DNA from: Chara braunii
Lineage: Eukaryota; Streptophyta; Charophyceae; Charales; Characeae
Length of the DNA: 26,225 bases
Direction: 5' to 3'
NCBI GenBank assembly: GCA_003427395.1
Contig: BFEA01000097.1
Span: 1,282,955 to 1,309,179, forward strand
Part shown: in pieces, positions 16,799 through 25,618 of the stretch
Numbering within the stretch: the stretch's first letter is position 1
Layout: every line of letters begins with the position of its first letter
Program-made: the position numbers and the translations under genes
The notes under the pieces: generated by a model
Seen by the model: the letters and a program-made list of their open reading frames with translations, nothing else
Databases searched by the model: none
What the model was told of the DNA's origin: nothing

Positions 16799-18750
16799 AT
16801 GAAATCTGATACAAAGGGACCGCATCCGAACGAGGATCGGGCGGTGTATCGAGCGTCGCCGGACCGGGCTCTGCGAGATCTCAAGGAGCGTCTTTGACAA
16901 AACGCCCCTTTGAGGTGTGTAGAGCAGCCGGACGACGGCGAGCCCGAGGTAATGGCACCTCTTGCCGTTACCAAGCCCAACAGGGCTGCGCCAGTAGAAC
17001 GACCGGAGATACAGACCGAGCCTCCGAGTTTTCGACGTGAATCGTTTATTCAACGCCCATCTGTATATGAGCGTAGGAAGGATAGAGGCTACTTACCAGG
17101 AGAAGAATGGAGGGATCAATTTATTAGAGAGCAATTATGGAGGGATAGGGAGAGAGTTGCGATGTCCAGACGGGTATTTGACCCTGAGACAGGGGAATCT
17201 CACCCCCTGCCATACGAGACGAAAGATAGGTTCATCATCTCGCATCAGCCCTCGGAATTGGATACCAGACCTCCCGTTTTCAAAGGGTGTGGTATCACTG
17301 AATATATCGAAAAATGGGAGTTGCACGGCTACCGAAGTCGGTGGACAGAGGAAGAGATTATAGACAACTTCCTGTTTAATGTGGACCCAAGCTTGAGTCA
17401 GGAGATTAAAGAGGCTCGACCCAAAGATAGGCGATGGGCTACTTATAAAGCAAATATGTACTCTACAAACTAGAAGATGTTAAGTATTTTATCCGAGATT
17501 TGGAGCAGCTTACCCAAGGGGAGGGCGAGAGCGTCCGGGCTTTCGGAAAGATGTTCCAGAAGGTATCTGATGCTCTTATGACAAGAGGGAAGTCGTCAGA
17601 GGTTTATAGATGCACGATCTTCCTTAGCCAGCTACCCAGAGGAAAGCAAAAGGCAGTGCTGAGAGAGACGCCTTACGATAAGTTAGAATTTACGGCGTTA
17701 CTTAAGTTGGCCATGAAGGTTGAGGCGGATGACTACAAGGACTTACTCTGGAGAGGCATGCAGCGCCGGGATTATTCCCTCTATCAGGAATACGGGACCG
17801 ATAGGTGCCCAGATTTCAATGACAAACCTTGGGCTGAGCGACGTTATCTGATGGATAGAGATGGATCCCAACTGACGAAGGATAAGGATGCGGTAATAGA
17901 GGAGATGCAAGAAAAGATGAAGGAAATGGCCAGGCAAATGGCAAATTTTGAAACGCAGGTCGTAACTACGTACCGGGATAAGCCTGGATCCCCCTACTCT
18001 CTGCGGTGGGATCGTCGGAACACCGACCCATGGAGGAGTGTCGAAGACCGTAACCCTCGCACACTGGCTGATTACCGCGCGAGGGAAAAAGATGAAGATG
18101 AGCGGCGACGTAGAGATGAAGAGGATCGTAGACGTAGGGATGAGGAGGATCTTAGACGTAGGGATGAGGAGGATCGAAGGCGCAAAGATGAGGATGATCG
18201 GAGGCGTAGAGAGGACGACGAGAGGAGGCGCAGGGATGATAATATAGACAGAGACCGCCTGCGTGATAGATATCGAGAGGTAGATTCTTACAGTCGAGGA
18301 GACANAGCNGACCAGTATCCACGCAGTCCCAGGGACCGGTACCNGCGCAGTCCCAGATACNGTGGGAATGCCGAAGGGTACCGGAGTCCGGGTAACTTTA
18401 ACTCGAGGGATAGAGAGGACTCCCGCANTCGGTGGGAATNGGATAGGGACCGCCGAGATGGATATCGAAGCGGTTACGAGCGGACAGAGANAGGTGGCGA
18501 TCGTAGAGAAGATTCACGAGGACAGTATGAGAGAGGAGGATATCCTGCGTCGCCGAGATATCCCAAGTCCCCAAGCTACCCTAGATCCCCTGGGCCATCC
18601 AACCAGCATGCGANACGACNGGCGATTAAGTCCGCGGAGGAACNACCCCCTACACCTAGGAACTCCTGTATCTATTGCAGAGGAGACGATCACCTCAACA
18701 GAGACTGCCCTGACCTCAAACGGGCAATAGATGAGGGGCTTCGTACTTGA
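16799..18750 (+). pseudogene. Gag capsid/nucleocapsid, right copy
   Basis: ATG at 16799 starts a frame (MKSDTKGPHP) that meets TGA at 16895-16897 and reopens in the same frame, running to TAG at about 17471-17473. From about 17446-17460 the sequence continues in the -1 frame (KYVLYKLEDVKYF) to TGA 18748-18750. The capsid-like part includes TRPPVFKG, a W-T-E-E-E-I helix and LEQLTQGEGESV. Then come the Arg/Asp/Glu octapeptide repeats (about 18090-18240), R-S-P repeats, and the CCHC knuckle (Cys codons 18667, 18676, 18706; His 18691). Each break is also in the left arm, so they are older than the arm-specific defects. One A fewer in a short A run would explain the -1 change. Confidence 0.85.
18090..18240 (+). 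repeat. 24-bp coding minisatellite in Gag
   Basis: Units of about 24 bp (consensus near CGTAGACGTAGGGATGAGGA plus GGAT) encode the octapeptide RRRRDEED with variants. The same array is at about 5725-5875 on the left. It makes a charged, probably extended linker before the zinc knuckle. Confidence 0.75.
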
Positions 18751-19138
18751 TGATCGCAAGTACGTCAAGTGGGTGGATAACCTCGGAGATGTGTCGATGT
18801 TTCCTTCAATGAAAAAGAACGTGGAGGCTAGGCGAGTACTACCGATTAAGGGCAAAGGAGTCGCAAGAACCCAGAGCATGAGACTGAGTCTATCTTCTGA
18901 TGAGGAGAGTCCTATGACACCCATACGGGTGGCAGCGACTAAGTCCGCCAGGGCATCCTCCTTTAAGAAGCCTGACACTGACTATGTGATGGCGGAAAAG
19001 GACGGGCAGAGGATTGAAGAAGAAGAGGTTATACTTTCCCCACGCAAACGTGGGGCCAGAAAGTTCACGATGAAGAGTACCCTAGATGACATAGACACGG
19101 TCGAACCTCTTAGACGCGCTCTCAGGCAACCTATGTAG
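18731..19138 (+). pseudogene. Gag-protease linker region, right copy
   Basis: Continues the polyprotein in the +1 frame relative to Gag: Gag ends RAIDEGLRT, while LDDRKYVKW of the related polyprotein context lies in this frame. It is low in recognisable structure, with an acidic then basic patch (EEEEV, SPRKRGARK). It ends at TAG 19136-19138, after which the protease frame is the same. The frame change and TAG occur in both arms. They could be recoding sites, but shared decay is simpler. Confidence 0.65.
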
Positions 19139-19156
19139 TGCACGATCCTAGAGTAC

Positions 19157-20026
19157 TTGGCGGCCTCGAGGCCAGCGCGGGATGAGCTGCAGATGATTAC
19201 GCGCAAGACACGTATTCCTCTGAGTGACGAAGTCCAGATGGCAACCAAACAGGAGGAGATACCCACAGTAGCAGTATCTAGTGTGGTCGCTAAGGCAGAT
19301 CGTGCTGCAACGGTGTTCTTGGATGACATAGAGGGAGTGCCTCCTGGCAAGTTTTATATCCTGGGCAGTGGGAGAGTACAGACTACCCTCAACGACGAGA
19401 TAGTTCTTCATGCAGTAATTGATAACGGCAGCGAGGCTGTTATCATAGATGAGGGTCTGGCGATTCGGTTGGGATTAGACCTTGATAAGTCNTTCAAATT
19501 TGAGATAGAGACCGCCGATGGAAGAAAGCAGAAAGTCACCGGGGTTTGCCACAAGGCTGCGATTGAGGTCGAAGGGCTGAGAGTGATGATGTCTATTTTC
19601 GCAGTTCGGGATTGCAGCGCAGAGTTATTATTGGGGCGGAGATGGTTGAGTCACGTCCATGCCGTTACTATAGAATGGCCGGATGGAAGCGAGATGCTTT
19701 CCATCAAGCGTCCAGACGGTGGGCGGATTATGATGGAGACGGTAGAGCCTTGTGACCCGAGGAACAGAGCGGTTCTCGCTGCAGGGGGCCGCGTACCGGT
19801 TCCCCTTGCGAGTCGCTCATTGAGCTTTCGCGAAAAGAAGTATGGGCCCCTGCTTACAGAAGAAGAAGATCGGATAGTGGAAGTCGAGGATTTAGGCACT
19901 CGTGTCCGTGTGGGAGGGAACTCTTATCCCAAAGCTGAAGAAGAGGAATTCGGAGGGATGATATNTGTGTTTTTTTTAAGGGCGCAGCCCCCTATGGGGG
20001 GCGACCAAAAAGACACAAGATGGTAG
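19157..20026 (+). CDS. Retropepsin-like protease domain, right copy (289 codons)
   Basis: An uninterrupted polyprotein frame (no ATG at its start; the first codon counted is TTG). The active-site motif IDNGSE is at residue about 89 (Asp codon 19421-19423), preceded by a hydrophobic stretch (DEIVLHAV). LLLGRRWL near 19622-19645 matches the second conserved retropepsin motif. D-N-G-S in place of D-T/S-G is a variant whose effect I cannot judge. The acidic C-terminal part (KAEEEEFGG) leads to the slippery site at 19972-19978. Confidence 0.8.
   Translation: MAASRPARDELQMITRKTRIPLSDEVQMATKQEEIPTVAVSSVVAKADRAATVFLDDIEGVPPGKFYILGSGRVQTTLNDEIVLHAVIDNGSEAVIIDEGLAIRLGLDLDKXFKFEIETADGRKQKVTGVCHKAAIEVEGLRVMMSIFAVRDCSAELLLGRRWLSHVHAVTIEWPDGSEMLSIKRPDGGRIMMETVEPCDPRNRAVLAAGGRVPVPLASRSLSFREKKYGPLLTEEEDRIVEVEDLGTRVRVGGNSYPKAEEEEFGGMIXVFFLRAQPPMGGDQKDTRW
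19972..20002 (+). promoter_or_regulatory. Candidate -1 ribosomal frameshift signal (protease to RT)
   Basis: The heptamer T TTT TTA (19972-19978) is in register with the protease codons TTT TTA AGG. An 8-nt spacer follows, then a hairpin with stem GCCCCC (19987-19992), loop TATG and stem GGGGGC (19997-20002). Protease is in frame 2 and RT in frame 1, which is exactly a -1 change, and the -1 frame is open from the heptamer into RT. U UUU UUA is the heptamer of known retroviral sites. The slippery run lies inside an outer inverted repeat (19966-19976 with 20007-20017). Confidence 0.6.
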
Positions 20027-21663
20027 CTCAAAAGGTTAAGTCGGCTGCCGTAGCTCGAGAGCGATCAGCGTTAGATGGAGTATCTGAGGAAGGGATCGCT
20101 AGAGAGATTAAAGAAAAGAAGAGAAAGGAGCCGCAACGNCTGACAAAAAAGAGGANAGCGGAGATGNACATAGGCNATGAGAATCTAACTAAGCCGGAGA
20201 AAATGCGAGTGTTGGAAGTCCTTAAGTCCTGCGACAAAGCTATAGCATTCAGTGATGCGGAGAGAGGAAGGATTGATCATAGGTATGCTAAGCCTGCAAG
20301 GATTTACACGATGCCGCATACACCATGGAATGACGCAGGGTGGAAGTTTGCTCAGAAAGAAAAAGAAGAGGTGATCTCCTTTCTCAAAGAGAAGATGGCA
20401 TCACACGTAGTTGAACTATGTGATAGCGCGTATTCAAATAGATGGTTCTTCTTGAGGAAGCGTAATGGAAAGATTCGGTGGATTCAAGACCTTCAGAAGG
20501 TCAATGCGGTGGCAATTCGAGATGTAGGCTGCGTACCGCATGCTGATCTATTAGCAGAAGGAGCGGCAGGCAGATCCATTTATTCTGTCTGCGATTTATT
20601 TTCAGGATATGACGAGATACCACTAGATCCGAGAGATAGGTATCTCACAACCATGCACACACCGCTCGGATTAGTGCAGATGATGGTCGTTCCGATGGGA
20701 TGGACCAATGGGGTAGCTGTCTTTCGGAGAGCCATCGTAGCGGTTCAGAAAGACTTTATCCCTGATAAAGTAAAAGTTTTCCTGGACGACTTTCCGATAA
20801 AAGGACCGGTGTTAAAAGATGAGACGGAAGTCGCTCCTGGTGTCAAGAGGTTCGTAGAGCAACACCTGACGGACATTTACGCAGTTNTGGAAAAGCTAGA
20901 TNAAGCTAACCTAACNGTTAGCGGGACAAAGAGNCGATGGGCCNTGTTGACGATTAAGATCCTANGGTTTATATGCGACGCTAAAGGCCGACACCCCGAC
21001 CNTGGGAAGCTGGAGAAGTTGTTGAATTGNCCGACTCCTTTGCACAGTGCAACTGAAGTTCGCCAGTTTTTAGGCGTTGTTGGTTATTGGCGGATCTTTA
21101 TACGGGGATATGCGGAAAAGGCAGAGCCTCTACGCACACTTCTTAGGAAGACCGAGAGGTTCTACTGGGATTCTTCTCATGAGCTTGCAATGCAATCTCT
21201 CAAGGAAGAATTTAAAGAAGGCGGCTGGATTGTAGGTNTGTCATTCTTTGAGGACGAGACGGACAGACCGTTCATAGTGTCTACGGATGCTGGACCGTGT
21301 TCGGTTGGGGGATTGCTTTCTCAGAAGGATGCTGAAGGGAAAGAAAGACCATTGAGGTTCGAGAGCCGAACACTCAACACTGTTGAACGCAACTACAGTC
21401 AGTTTAAGAAGGAAGTGTTAGTTGTTCTACGGTGCTTAGATACCTTTAGGCATTACATATACGGGAGACGATTCGTTCTCAGGGTAGACCCTACAGCTGT
21501 AGCGTCAGTTCTACAGAAGGATTTCAGTTTGACGGATCCTACGATCGCACAATGGCTGATCATGATTCGATTTTATGACTATACTGTAGAGAGGATTTCA
21601 GGGGCAAGAACGTTGTGGCCGACGGACTTTCACAGATCCCAATTGAGGCGGAACGACCAATAG
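19979..21663 (+). pseudogene. Reverse transcriptase-RNase H, right copy
   Basis: Open from the slippery site through 21663. From 20020, catalytic residues are Asp about 192 (VCDLFSGYDEI) and Asp-Asp about 256-257 (VFLDDFPIKGP, codons 20785-20790), with PMGWTNGVAVF between. Thumb/connection motifs FLGVVGYWR and KAEPLRTLL follow, then RNase H with Asp about 423 (STDAGP) and VERNYSQFKKE. The frame ends in an unrelated peptide after GAR, while ADGLSQ continues in the -1 frame (21601-21615); both arms have this change. Thirteen Ns fall in this stretch, eight of them mirrored in the left arm. Confidence 0.88.
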
Positions 21664-23400
21664 CGGTTGCTGCACTAACTTTGGCTGGGCCTAGACGAAC
21701 GGATCGCTTCCTAGTCAATCTTTATGAAGGTAAGTACCGCACTATAGGACTGCATCTGTCAGGAAAGGAAAACACTGATTCGGACATCCGGAGACAGGCG
21801 ACACAAAACTCCCTTAGAGATGGGCATTTGTTTCATCGACCTGTGGGAGCAGGGATGCCTCTTCGGGTGATTTGTGACCCAGAGGAGAAGCAGTCCATAG
21901 TAGCTAAGTTACATGACGGTGTAGCCGGAGGACATAGAGGAGTAAAGGGTACATATGAGAAAGTTCGCAGACTATATTGGTGGGAAGGACAGTACAAGGA
22001 TGTCGAGAAGTACTGCGAGACGTGTAAGGATTGTCAAAAGAGATCACTTGTCAGATATAAAGTGCCACTTCACCCTTCCTATCCTGCTAGACCAGGAGAG
22101 AAAGTGCATATTCATCTGGTGAAAATGCCGAAGGGTGTAGCGAACATGAACTATGTAGTGAACAAACTATGTAGTGAACATCAGGGATGATTTCACTGGC
22201 TTTGTCGATGGTAAGCCTATTAGGACGAAGGCCGCAAGAGAAGTCAAGAACTTCGTTCTGGAGTACTTGTCTAGGTACGGGTGTGTCAATAAGATTGTGA
22301 TAAATAGAGGAGCGGAGTTCCTAGCACATGAGGTACAAAGTGTATTTAAGAAAGCAGGTGCTAGAGTGTCTATAGCTACTGCCTATCATCCTCACTCCAA
22401 CGCGCTTGTAGAGCGGGGCCACCAGTCATTGATAGCATCACTTTCCAAGTGGTGTAGAGGAAAGGATAGGGACTGGCCGAAGTATTTCCTATATGCGATA
22501 TGGGCAGATAACGTTACGGTGCGGGCTAGCACTGGGTACCCACCTTACACGCTTTGGTTTGGGAGGCACTGTCCTCTGCCTATAGAATTCCACGTCGATA
22601 GTTGGACTACGGTTGATTGGGCGGATAGCATGACACGGGAGGAGTTGTTAGCCGCTAGGACTAGACAGATAGCATACGGATTGGAGGATAACCTCATGAC
22701 TGCGGTCAATCGACTGGCAGTAGAAAGAGAAAAGAACAAAGTGAGATGGGACAAAAACGTCAAAATCAGAAAGAAAAAGATTAAAGTCGGCGATATGGTG
22801 CTCCTCTACGACGCCGCCCTATAGAGGACATGGACTGGAAAACTGGCTAACAGATGGATGGGGCCCTACCGTGTAGTCGGTGCATTATCCTAGGGAGCAT
22901 ATATGATTGTCGAGCTGGATGGATCGAACTGGAAGGATCCTGTGTCCGGAGCTAGACTGAAGTTGTTTAAGCCAAGGGAGGCTCCTACTCCTGCACTGAA
23001 GCGATCAGATCCTAGTGGAAAAGGGAAAGCTAAAGTGGCAGATGAGGGACCGTTGAGACAATTCGAGGAAGGTGAGAGCTTAAGGAAGAGGAAGAGAGTA
23101 GAAACCAGGAAAGTGAAGGGCCTAACACTTGGTAAGAAGAGGAAATGGGTTTTTGTCCTACAAAGGCCTAAGAGAAGAGTCCGCATTAGGAAGGGTGGCG
23201 CAGCTGACACACGAGCTCCCCAACGAAGAAAGAAGCAAAGAAATGTTTCGGTATCGAAGTCCAAACGACAGCAACGTAAGAGAGGGAAGAAGCACTCTCT
23301 CATCCCCAAAGTTCCTAAGAAACCCATACGCCAGACAGACAAGAGGAGGCACTCGCGTCGAGCGCGAGTGGTTCATTTAGACCTGGTACGTTTCGTCTAA
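21615..23400 (+). pseudogene. Integrase with GPY/F module and long basic tail, right copy (broken)
   Basis: The HHCC zinc domain has His at residues about 100 and 107 and Cys at about 137 and 140. The core has three problems. The first catalytic Asp is His (CAT 22113-22115; GAT on the left). The second aligns with Asn (AAT 22303-22305). A 16-bp tandem duplication (22149-22180) shifts the frame. Glu is present (22411-22413). TAG at 22822-22824 (GAG on the left) and 22891-22893 (TGG on the left) interrupt the end. The GPY/F module (NRWMGPYRVV) spans about 22849-22878. The final 120 or so residues are Lys/Arg-rich (RRKKQRN, KRQQRKRGKK), longer and more basic than a plain GPY/F end, with no chromodomain visible. 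Stop TAA 23398-23400. Confidence 0.85.
22149..22180 (+). repeat. 16-bp tandem duplication in integrase
   Basis: AACTATGTAGTGAACA occurs twice in tandem (22149-22164 and 22165-22180). Sixteen is not a multiple of three, so the integrase frame shifts. A single unit would read in frame as NYVVNIRDD. The left copy instead lacks 3 bp at the same place. Confidence 0.9.
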
Positions 23401-23455
23401 TCTTGGCGGAGCGGGCTCGACAGGGGCGTCGAGAGGAGGTCCGGGCTTGTTTGTC

Positions 23456-23482
23456 GGGCGACCGAAAGCCAGTCGGTCGCCC
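23456..23482. repeat. 10-bp perfect hairpin
   Basis: GGGCGACCGA (23456-23465), a 7-nt loop, then TCGGTCGCCC (23473-23482). The stem is GC-rich and stable on either strand. It lies about 55 bp after the integrase stop. Confidence 0.85.
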
Positions 23483-23557
23483 TAATACCGGGAGATTGAC
23501 CCGTAGAAAAGTTGTCTAAAAAGGAATCGGTCGGGAGTCTTATCCAACCGGCGGGGA

Positions 23558-23590
23558 GAAATTAGGGGTAGTCAGGTCACCCCTAATTTC
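23558..23590. repeat. 12-bp perfect hairpin
   Basis: GAAATTAGGGGT (23558-23569), a 9-nt loop, then ACCCCTAATTTC (23579-23590). It could be a transcript-end or packaging structure if it lies in the element's 3' region. There is no T run that would make it a bacterial-type terminator. Confidence 0.85.
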
Positions 23591-23794
23591 GTATGTGTCA
23601 ACCGCCAAGACTAGCCCTCAAAATTGACAAGAGCGACTACCGCTTCTCCGCCCCGACGACTACCCTATAGCCAACCTTGTTTCCGCCCGCTCTAGGCCTG
23701 TTCCCGAAACGACTGGCCGCGGGGCGGTATATTGAGGGTGAGCTTTGGCGAGGGCTTTTTACGGTGTCCAACGGATGCTAGGATGAAGCCCTGC

Positions 23795-24165
23795 ATTTAA
23801 TTAAATTTAATATTAAAATTAAAAATGAGAAAAATAATTAAAGACAAAAGAAAAAAAGAGAAAAATTGAATAATCATAAATTTATTTAAAATCATCCATA
23901 TCAGATTTTTTATGAGATCGCCATAAATTATTGATTTTCTGATAACATATTTAAAAGTGAGAAGAAGGGACGAATGCAATAAAAGAAAGAGAAAACAAAG
24001 GAATTTCGCTATTTATTTGAGATCCATCGGGTTTTATTTTTGACAGGATCGCTTTTATTTTCGATATTTTCGATAATGGAGTTAAGGAATAACAGAAATA
24101 AATAAAATAATGAGGAAGAAAGAAGTCATGATTATCGGAAAACCGACCCAATTTTGCTCCATTTA
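23795..24165. other. AT-rich block without genes
   Basis: Composition changes sharply to long A/T runs (TTAATTAAATTTAATATT and similar), in contrast to the G/C-rich DNA on both sides. Short frames here are typical of AT-rich noncoding DNA. Possibilities are an AT-rich spacer, a heavily mutated repeat, or organellar DNA. Nothing specific supports any of them. Confidence 0.65.
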
Positions 24166-24289
24166 TCTGTGATCGGAATTACCCCCGGATTTGTTTTTAC
24201 TCTAACTCTGATGATTTTCGCTACATTGCGACGATTAAGATTTGCTTGCATGATTTGCCTGATTCCCCTGATTTATGGTCTTACCGTGA

Positions 24290-25110
24290 CCTGTGTGCTA
24301 TAAGTGCGGGGGAGACGGACAGTGTGGTGTTACCACTGATACAACTTTGAGATGGCCGACATTATTATGTTTTATGCTGCCGTTGGTTCGGTTCGGGCTC
24401 ATCACTTCGGTTCCGGCCAGGTTCGGTATTACTACGGGATTGCAGTATTCTATGGTATTCTACATGTTTCGGGCCCGACATTCAGGTTCGGGGCAGGGTC
24501 GAGACTAACACGGCATGATTCCACGGGTCCAGCATCAACATGCCCGCTGGTTCGATTGGTACAATTGTTGGTTAAGCGTCGACACGGTGCAGCGGGCTGG
24601 TACTTATTTTTCAGGTTCGGAACATGGCCGGTATGGAGTGGTTTGACGGTCGTACTTTCCGGGGCGATGCCCTTTTCTGTTGCGGAACTGCTGCATTTCT
24701 CTCCATTGATGTTGAAACGACACTGGGACAGGGTACTACGGCCTGTTCTCATTCTTAGGGGTTTGGAACTGGTGCAGCTCTGTGCGGGTCTACATTCGGT
24801 ATTTTCCGGTATGGTACTTTGGTTCGGAACAGGTCCGGTACTGCCACATCTGCACGGTACGGTATTCGGCATCGACGGTGTGGTCACGGCGCAGGCTGCT
24901 GTTCAGGCTCGGGGTGGGTACGGGACGTTACTACAGGTTGGGGGATTACTTCCAGATGCGGCGCTGGTATGACAATGGCATCGGCTACGGCACTTCGAGA
25001 AGGAATATTTCAGGTTCGGCGTCGACACGACGGGGCTTTTGTGGCTTGGGATGTTTACTTCAGGTTCACCACTGCCATGGTGGCGGTTCAGGCTGCTGCG
25101 ATTTAAACTT
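24290..25110. repeat. Degenerate GGTTCGG-rich repeat block
   Basis: The words CAGGTTCGG, GGTTCGGAAC and CCGGTA recur irregularly (for example near 24419, 24483, 24612, 24832, 25010). All frames give low-information proteins. A 206-codon plus-strand frame from ATG 24352 overlaps long frames on both strands, which is more consistent with G/C-rich composition than with a gene. I treat the block as decayed repeat DNA. Confidence 0.5.
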
Positions 25111-25377
25111 ACTACGTTAGGACCGACAGGGACGACACTACTTGGTATGGCCTGTGGTCTGATGTTAACATTTTGGGCACTATTGATTTCGCATAAGCAC
25201 TGCTGCAGACCAGCTGCCAAAGACCCTCGGTACCTGGGCCGACTCAAGGCCACTGGCACGAAAGTTCTCGGTGTTTTCGAGGGACCAGTTAATCTGGGGG
25301 CCAAAGTTGGAAACAGGATATAGGCGCACAAACCAAAGTGCGGGGGACATTCAGACTAGGGAACCGGCAGGGGGTGC

Positions 25378-25618
25378 GCCAGGTGTACTCCGCCCACCTC
25401 TTTTGCTTTGGACGGCAGGTCGTCGGGAGAGACAAGGGGTATGCACGGACGGAGGAGCTTTTGGGGGAAGTGCCAGGTGTACACCGTCCACCTCTTACGC
25501 TCTGAGAAGCAAGTTGATGGAAGGGGCGTGAAATCCGTCCCGGTTGACATCACAGTTCTATACGACAAAAGGGCGACGGAGGCTGGAATCGGCTTGCCAG
25601 GTGTACCCCGCCCACTTT
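25378..25618 (+). repeat. Three dispersed copies of a 23-bp motif
   Basis: Copies at 25378-25400, 25472-25494 and 25596-25618 share GCCAGGTGTAC, one variable base, CCG, C or T, CCAC and a pyrimidine-rich end. Spacings are 94 and 124 bp. The core includes CAGGTG, an E-box-like word, so binding sites are possible, but a decayed tandem repeat is as likely. Confidence 0.65.

Larger units (their letters stand above)
10812..23389 (+). repeat. Right arm of a giant imperfect palindrome
   Basis: This is the fuller of the two inverted copies, about 12.6 kb. It keeps genes B and C and part of D (12131-13529), and most of H1 plus all of H2 (15453-16398), which the left arm has lost. The match ends about 23389, a few bases before the TAA that closes the integrase frame. 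Single Ns mirror those in the left arm. Confidence 0.93.
16799..23400 (+). mobile_element. Right Ty3/Gypsy-type retroelement copy (gag-pol, defective)
   Basis: The domain order is the same as in the left copy: Gag with CCHC knuckle, linker, protease, RT/RNase H, integrase with GPY/F and a long basic tail. It lacks the adapter artefact, so it is the better reference for the element. No 5' LTR lies upstream of gag, where gene I and three 25-bp repeats sit instead. No LTR can be paired downstream either. An A/G-rich run at about 23431-23439 could be a polypurine tract, but this is weak. Confidence 0.85.
23401..23794. other. Gene-free 3' flank of the right element
   Basis: No credible ORF. It contains an A/G-rich run (about 23431-23439), two strong hairpins (annotated separately) and ordinary mixed sequence. 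It would be the place for a 3' LTR, but no second copy exists in the window to define one. The left arm has no counterpart. Confidence 0.6.

Noticed and set aside
23440-23795. A 3' LTR
   Set aside because: No second copy in the window, and no confident TG...CA ends.
24352-24972. A 206-codon plus-strand gene
   Set aside because: Overlapping long frames on both strands and repeated GGTTCGG words indicate G/C-rich repeat DNA; no domain or neighbouring gene supports it.
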